DNA from: Bacteroidales bacterium
GTDB lineage: Bacteria; Bacteroidota; Bacteroidia; Bacteroidales; UBA1715
NCBI GenBank assembly: GCA_016714605.1
Contig: JADKDL010000008.1
Coordinates: 1 to 64,000 of the forward strand
Direction: 5' to 3'
DNA: 64,000 nt
The number at the start of each line of letters is the position of its first letter. Position 1 is the first letter of the stretch. The position numbers and the translations under genes were made by a program. Shown here in pieces: positions 58,735 to 64,000 of the stretch. The notes under the pieces are model-generated. The model was not told where the DNA came from. It did no database searches and was given only the letters and a program-made list of their open reading frames with translations.

Positions 58735-60284
58735 ATGAAAAGCATAAATATACTTTGGGCCGATGATGAAATTGAAATGTTAAAGCCTCATATTCTTTTT
58801 TTGGAAGCTAAAGGATTTAATGTAGAGGCTGTAAATAACGGATCTGATGCTATAGAAAAAGCAAAAGAGAGGAATTTCGACATCATATTTCTCGACGAAC
58901 AAATGCCCGGTATCAGTGGCTTAGATGCCTTGGCTGCCATTAAAGCTGCGAAGCCTGCAATTCCGGTTGTAATGATTACCAAAAGTGAAGCCGAAGAAAT
59001 TATGGAGGCTGCTATTGGCTCAAAAATTTCAGACTTTTTAATAAAGCCGGTTAACCCTAATCAGATATTGCTTTCGATTAAAAAAAATCTTGATGGCAAA
59101 AAACTCATTTCAGAAAAAACTACATCTACTTATCAGGTTGAGTTTTCTAAATTGGGCATGGCTATAAATGATGCACAAACTTTTCAGGAATGGGTTGATG
59201 TATATTCTAAAATTATTTATTGGGAACAGCAATTAGATAAGCTGAACGATAATACTATATATGACATACTCACTACACAAAAACAGAAGCAAATAATTAT
59301 TTCTGTAAATATGTAGAGAATAATTATTTAGATTGGTTGAATGTAGATGACGATGACAAACCCATGCTTTCTCCTAGTTTGGTTAAAGACGTGCTTATGC
59401 CTCGATTGAAGAAAGGTGAAAAATTGCTTTTTCTACTTGTAGACAATCTCAGGTTAGATCATTGACAATTTAAAAACCTATCTAGACGATTTCTACACAA
59501 CCATTTCCGATGAGGTTTATTGCAGTATCTTACCTAGTACTACGCAATATTCAAGAAATGCAATTTTTGCTGGCTTGATGCCGCTAGAAATAGAGAAAAA
59601 ATTTCCGCAATATTGGAAAAATGATACCGACGAGGGTACAAAAAACATGTATGAGGAAGATTTGTTTTTGGCTCAACTCAAAAGACTTGGTTTCGATGAA
59701 AAGGTGTATTTGAAAAATTCACAGCAGTTACTTCAGGAAAAAAAGTAAGCGAAAGATTAGACAGAATTCTTTCTAGCAAGTTATCGGTTATCGTTTATAA
59801 TTTTGTTGATACCCTTTCTCATGCTCGTACCGAAATGGAAATGCTTAAAGAACTTGCATCTGATGAGAAAGCTTATAAATCGCTTATTGTGTCTTGGTTT
59901 TCGCACTCACCACTTTTTGATTTATTAAAAGAAGTGTCAAAAAACAACATTACACTTATCGTTACTACCGATCATGGTTCTGTAAAAGTTTCTAATCCGG
60001 AAAAAATTGTTGGTGAAAAAAATATAACCACAAATTTGAGATATAAGCAAGGTAAAAATCTTGACTATAATAAAAAGACAGCTTTTACAATAAACAACCC
60101 CAAAGAAGCATTTTTACCAATAGAAATGTCTTCAAACAAGTATGTTTTTGCAAAAAAGAACGATTTTTTCGCATATCCAAATAATTATAATCACTATGTT
60201 AAGTATTATAAAGATACTTTTCAACATGGGGGTATATCTATGGAAGAGTTATTAATACCAATAGCAGTTCTGAAGAGTAAATAA
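58735..60284 (+). pseudogene. porX: T9SS regulator PorX (response regulator with PglZ domain), three frameshifts
   Basis: Response regulator controlling type IX secretion; partner of the histidine kinase PorY. The receiver domain (residues 1-125) is intact: ILWADDE acidic pair, phospho-acceptor Asp in IIFLDEQMPG, Thr/Ser in VMITKS, Lys in FLIKPVNP. The PglZ (alkaline-phosphatase-like) domain is present but broken across frames: 58735 to about 59285, 59286-59462 (EANNYFCKYVEN...LLFLLVDNLRLDH), 59464 to about 59728 (DNLKTYLDDFYTT...) and about 59730-60284 (TTDHGSVKVSNPEK, then FQHGGISMEELLIPI). The first break is a missing A in an A run, the second probably missing G in the expected DHW codon, the third near 59728. 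Full length would be about 516 residues, normal for PorX. Sequencing error is likely. Confidence 0.88.
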
Positions 60285-60293
60285 TTTAGAATT

Positions 60294-60719
60294 ATGAATT
60301 TATTAATTGAAGATATTAGCAAAATAGATAGCGTAGCTGAGCAATTTCTCAAGGAAATAGGAGAAGCGAAGGTTATAGCTTTTTACGCCGGAATGGGTGT
60401 GGGGAAAACTACATTTATTAAGTCACTATGCGAAAAATTGTCGGTTGTAGATACTGTAACTAGTCCTACATTTGCAATTATAAATGAATATTACACCCAG
60501 AGTAATGAGGTGGTTTATCATTTTGATTTTTACAGAATTAAAATGATAAAAGAAGTTGTTGATTTAGGTATTGACGATTATTTTTTCAGTGGTAATTTTT
60601 GCTTCATTGAGTGGCCCGAGAAGGTAGAGCAAGTTTTACCGGAACACACTCTTAGAGTTGAAATTACAGAATCGCCAAACGGTAACCGAATTATTTCTTT
60701 GAAAGATTTCTCTAATTGA
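60294..60719 (+). CDS. tsaE: tRNA threonylcarbamoyladenosine biosynthesis ATPase TsaE
   Basis: ATPase of the TsaBDE complex making t6A37 in ANN-decoding tRNAs. The 141 residues have Walker A GMGVGKTTF near 34-42, the SPTFAIINEY segment (switch I), HFDFYRI and FIEWPEKVE, all typical of the family. It follows porX by nine bases, consistent with co-transcription; the porX-tsaE-ald order recurs in Bacteroidota as I know it. Confidence 0.95.
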   Translation: MNLLIEDISKIDSVAEQFLKEIGEAKVIAFYAGMGVGKTTFIKSLCEKLSVVDTVTSPTFAIINEYYTQSNEVVYHFDFYRIKMIKEVVDLGIDDYFFSGNFCFIEWPEKVEQVLPEHTLRVEITESPNGNRIISLKDFSN

Positions 60720-60892
60720 AATAAAAATATTATTATTTCAATTTTTGTCTTTAATGCTTTTGTAATGAAAATTCATGAATTTTCTCCGCAAGAAATGCTC
60801 AAATATTGAAACACATAAAAATAAACATTCATTATCTTTTCTGATTTTCGTATATTGCAAAATAATTATCATAAATATTTATTTTCAATAGC

Positions 60893-62107
60893 ATGGGAAC
60901 TATTACAAGTCAGTTTACTTTTGGTAATGTAGGATTGTTGCCACAAGAAGAGAAGTTGGAGCTGCAAACAGAAAAAAAACGGCTAACTATTGGTCTACCC
61001 AGTGAAACCGATGAAAATGAAAGCAGAATAGCTTTGACGCCGCAGGCAGTTGAAATACTTGTAAAGAATAAATATACCATTATAGTAGAATCTGGTGCTG
61101 GTAAAAGAGCCAACTATACAGATATGATGTATAGCGAAGCCGGAGCTATAATTACAGAAACAAAAGCAGAAGCCTATCAGTGCGATATTTTGCTTAAGGT
61201 AGCACCTTTCAATCCTGACGAAATTGCTCTTGTAAAACCTCGTCAAACCATTATATCTTCATTTATCGTAAATGAGCAAGGTGAGGAATCTATAAAAGGA
61301 CTGATACAAAAGAAAGTCAACGCTGTTGGTTTCGAATATATGAAGGAGTTGAATGGCAACTACCCTGTTGTAAGGTCATTGTGTGAAATAGCTGGAAATA
61401 TTTCAATTATGGTAGCGGCTGAATATCTAAGCACTGCAAATAGCGGGAAAGGGGTGCTTTTGGGAGGTGTAACTGGAATTAGTCCTACAGAGGTTGTAAT
61501 TCTGGGAGCTAATACTGCTGGAGAATTTGCTACCCGTACCGCACTTGGCATGGGAGCTACTGTAAAAATTTTCGATGATTATTTGCATAGACTTACCGAA
61601 TTGCAACAGCATCTCGGGCAACGAATTTTTACCTCCAATTTTCATCCTAAAGTGCTTAAAAAGGCTTTGTCATCGGCAGAAATTGTTATTGGTGCAATTC
61701 AACTGGTAGAACAAGATAATGCTTTTTTTGTAACAGAAGATCTTGTGAAAGCCATGAAACCAGGCTCAATAATTATTGATTTGAGCATTGATCAAGGTGG
61801 TTGTTTCGAAACTTCCCGATGCACTACTCATAAGAAACCTATTTATAAAAAACATGGGGTGATACATTACTGTGTGCCTAATATAACCTCACGTGTTGCA
61901 AGAACATCATCTATTGCACTTAGTAATATTTTTCTTCCTATATTGCTTAGAATGGGCGAAGTAGGTGGCTTTTCTTCTTATCTAAAACATGATTTTACTA
62001 CGAGGCAAGGCGTGTATTTATATAATGGAATTCTAACCAACAGTTATATAAGTAAGTACTTCAATATTCCGTACAAAAATATTGATTTGCTCATGGCTGC
62101 GTTTTAA
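60893..62107 (+). CDS. ald: Alanine dehydrogenase-like protein
   Basis: A 404-residue member of the alanine dehydrogenase/PNT N-terminal family, which oxidises L-alanine to pyruvate with NAD. There is an extension of about 30 residues, then LTIGLPSETDENESRIALTP (substrate-binding Arg) and LLKVAPF (catalytic Lys). The usual catalytic His segment after the KPxQ turn reads ISSFIVNEQG and has no His. The Rossmann region is VVILGANTAGEFATR with GANTAG instead of GAGVVG. These departures are common in Bacteroidota homologues as far as I recall, but make activity as a true Ald less certain. C-terminal parts (CVPNITSRVARTSSIALSN) fit well. Confidence 0.82.
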   Translation: MGTITSQFTFGNVGLLPQEEKLELQTEKKRLTIGLPSETDENESRIALTPQAVEILVKNKYTIIVESGAGKRANYTDMMYSEAGAIITETKAEAYQCDILLKVAPFNPDEIALVKPRQTIISSFIVNEQGEESIKGLIQKKVNAVGFEYMKELNGNYPVVRSLCEIAGNISIMVAAEYLSTANSGKGVLLGGVTGISPTEVVILGANTAGEFATRTALGMGATVKIFDDYLHRLTELQQHLGQRIFTSNFHPKVLKKALSSAEIVIGAIQLVEQDNAFFVTEDLVKAMKPGSIIIDLSIDQGGCFETSRCTTHKKPIYKKHGVIHYCVPNITSRVARTSSIALSNIFLPILLRMGEVGGFSSYLKHDFTTRQGVYLYNGILTNSYISKYFNIPYKNIDLLMAAF

Positions 62108-62328
62108 AAGATGTCAGATAATGAGTAGTTTACGTGCTTAGATGTGTTTGTTTTCGTTCAATGAAATACAGGCTGTAAGCTAGTGATTGGTGATTTATGT
62201 ATACAATTAGAATGATTCATTTAATTGATTTTGTGATTTAATTAGATAGTTTTTATGCTAGTTTCATGTATATAATTTGTAATTTTAAAACCTTATTAAA
62301 CAAAACTTTATAACAGCACTTCGTTTTT

Positions 62329-64000
62329 ATGCAAAAGAAAATTGTATTAATTGTCTTTATTATTTGTAGTATCGGAATATTAATTCTGTTGTTTTTATAT
62401 TTCAGCAAAGACAGACAAGTAGTTCAATCGCCTGTTTTTAAAGCAATTCCTCTTAATACTGTATTGGTTTACGAGATAAAAAATATTGGCGATTTTATAA
62501 ATCTAGAAGACAAAGACAATAAAATATTCAAGGAATTAATAAATATTCCAAGTGTTGCAGAATTAAATAATACCATTAGATTTATTGATTCTCTGTTTGT
62601 TGCCTCGGGTAAGATGCAGTCTATTTATGAAAAAAATCTATTCATAACCAATAATTTACTTGGACAGAAACAATCTGAATATCTTTTTTTGATACCTATT
62701 GATTTACAAAATGAAAAAGCACTTTATGAAAATTTTATATTAAGTTCGCTCGGAGAGAAAGCAGAAGTAAAACGAAAAGAATATGAGAAGGAAACTATCT
62801 ATGAAATTGCTCTTTATGACAGTAAGTATAGTTCTTTTTATTTTTCTTTCATCGATGGGGTGCTTCTTCTAAGTTTTTCATCAGTTATTATTGAAACATC
62901 TATTAGACAAATAGCTTCTGATGTGTCATTGTTGCAAGATGAAGCATTTTCAAGGGTAAACAGTACAGCAGGCGAGAATATTGAGGTGAATGTTTATGTT
63001 AATATGAAATTGTTGCCTACTTTTTTTAGTTCTATAACCAATAAAGAAACTGCCAAATTTCTAAAATCAATAAAATCATTAGGAGCTTGGGCCGAGTTTG
63101 ATGCTAATATCAAATCAGGTTCATTATTATTAAATGGTTATGCTGCAATTCAAGGTGATAAAGATTATTTGAAAATATTTATCAATCAAAGTCCTGTAAG
63201 CTTGGAAATTGCAGAAGTGCTTCCTGCCACAACTGCCACATTTTGGGCCATTGGAATAGACAATCCTGAAACGTTTAGAAGCGATTATGAAATGTATCTG
63301 AGAAACAACCTCTTGTATGATACTTACTTAAGTGATTTGAAAAAGCTCAGTACTCATTTACAGTCTGAAGGAAGTGCCGATGTGGCTATCAACGATGTTC
63401 TTTTCGATATTCTTGATAAAGAAATGGCAATGGTTTTTGCCAATGTTTCAACGTTAAAAACCAATGAGAATACCTATGCAGTAATGAAGGTAAAAAGTCA
63501 AGGTATTGCAAAAGAGAAATTGGTAAACATTATAAATTTATATTGTGAAAAAAGTAAACTTTCTTTTGAAACCTTTGTTTCGGAGTTTAAACTTTCGGAA
63601 GATGTTGCCTATAAAATATATAAAATGCCGGTACTAAATATTCCTTATTATGTATTCGGTAGCTTTTTCAAAAATGCTAGAGCAGAGTACTTTGCCCTTG
63701 TCGATGATTATTTAGTTTTTGCAAATACAGAGAAATCGCTTACACAATTTATTCACGACTATGAACTAAAAAGAACCTTAGTGCATGACGAGAATTTTAA
63801 TGATTTCACAAGCAATCTGAGTTCAAGTTCAAATTTTTATTTTTATTCTGATTGTGCAAAATCTTTCGGGATTTACGAGAGCTTTTTGAATGAAGACATG
63901 CAGGCTGCTTTAGATCAGAATAGAAATACTTTTCAAAAGTTTCAAGCGGTTGCATATCAGTTTAGTTCGTCAAATGGAATGTTGTATTCAAACGTATATT
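62329..64000 (+). CDS. Membrane-anchored protein of unknown function, 3'-truncated by window edge
   Basis: Open frame from ATG 62329 to the right edge, 557 codons without a stop. It starts MQKKIVLIVFIICSIGILI, a signal anchor at residues 4-24. The rest is soluble, with alternating strands and helices and recurring phrases such as FFSFIDGVLLLSFS and ALVDDYLVFANTEKSLTQF, which look like an internal duplication of a DUF3352-like fold. The final visible stretch (FQAVAYQFSSSNGMLYSNVY) also fits that family in Bacteroidota. Probably a periplasmic protein anchored in the inner membrane; function unknown. It follows ald by 221 bases. Confidence 0.75.
   Translation, partial: MQKKIVLIVFIICSIGILILLFLYFSKDRQVVQSPVFKAIPLNTVLVYEIKNIGDFINLEDKDNKIFKELINIPSVAELNNTIRFIDSLFVASGKMQSIYEKNLFITNNLLGQKQSEYLFLIPIDLQNEKALYENFILSSLGEKAEVKRKEYEKETIYEIALYDSKYSSFYFSFIDGVLLLSFSSVIIETSIRQIASDVSLLQDEAFSRVNSTAGENIEVNVYVNMKLLPTFFSSITNKETAKFLKSIKSLGAWAEFDANIKSGSLLLNGYAAIQGDKDYLKIFINQSPVSLEIAEVLPATTATFWAIGIDNPETFRSDYEMYLRNNLLYDTYLSDLKKLSTHLQSEGSADVAINDVLFDILDKEMAMVFANVSTLKTNENTYAVMKVKSQGIAKEKLVNIINLYCEKSKLSFETFVSEFKLSEDVAYKIYKMPVLNIPYYVFGSFFKNARAEYFALVDDYLVFANTEKSLTQFIHDYELKRTLVHDENFNDFTSNLSSSSNFYFYSDCAKSFGIYESFLNEDMQAALDQNRNTFQKFQAVAYQFSSSNGMLYSNVY

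Noticed and set aside
1..64000. rRNA, tRNA or complete insertion sequence
   Set aside because: No T-loop-like GTTCGA patterns in cloverleaf context, no rRNA-like stretches and no transposase or integrase genes were seen on either strand.

Overview
The window reads as chromosome of a low-GC (about one third GC by eye) member of the Bacteroidota. The evidence is type IX secretion (T9SS) machinery (PorW/SprE and PorX), secreted proteins with the T9SS C-terminal sorting tail, Bacteroidota-type promoters (TTTG / TAnnTTTG), DUF4296 and IPT/TIG lipoproteins, and the neighbourhood mutL, rhomboid, rhomboid, endonuclease/exonuclease/phosphatase. No rRNA, tRNA, CRISPR array or intact insertion sequence was recognised.

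Layout. 1-2140: 3' part of pbpC (peptidoglycan synthase). 2180-5740: an insertion zone holding an RloA/RloB (AbiL-like) ATPase-TOPRIM pair and a T9SS cargo gene, punctuated by two decayed copies of the pbpC 3' end. 5854-9710: an FG-GAP T9SS protein and an IPT/TIG lipoprotein. 9758-10341: a non-coding block with an array of short palindromes at a 41-42 bp period, followed by a MITE-like palindromic element with a target-site duplication. 10344-23825: a serine hydrolase and a giant T9SS adhesin of about 11.9 kb, split by one frameshift. 24175-33356: housekeeping genes (tyrS; the mutL-rhomboid operon; a GH94 phosphorylase). 33770-43524: an AT-rich accessory region with a nuclease-STAND NTPase plus TOPRIM pair (candidate antiviral module), a Crp-like regulator with a lipoprotein hydrolase, a DUF2079 membrane protein, a Fic protein, a quinone reductase and a dispersed repeat. 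43862-64000: mostly core genes on the plus strand (dnaE, trxA, DUF58, DUF4296, amidohydrolase, ribE, comF-like, trpB, trpA, hisH, porW, porX, tsaE, ald), ending in a gene cut by the right edge.

How they fit together. PorX (response regulator with PglZ domain) and PorW (outer-membrane TPR lipoprotein) belong to the T9SS. That system would export the tail-bearing proteins at 4480, 5854 and 11933-23825. Three accessory loci look like conflict or defence modules.

A caution runs through the window. About eleven apparent frameshifts affect rloA, the adhesin, mutL (three), the STAND gene, its TOPRIM partner, fic and porX (three). Several lie in short homopolymers and they include core genes, so uncorrected sequencing indels are at least as likely as true decay.
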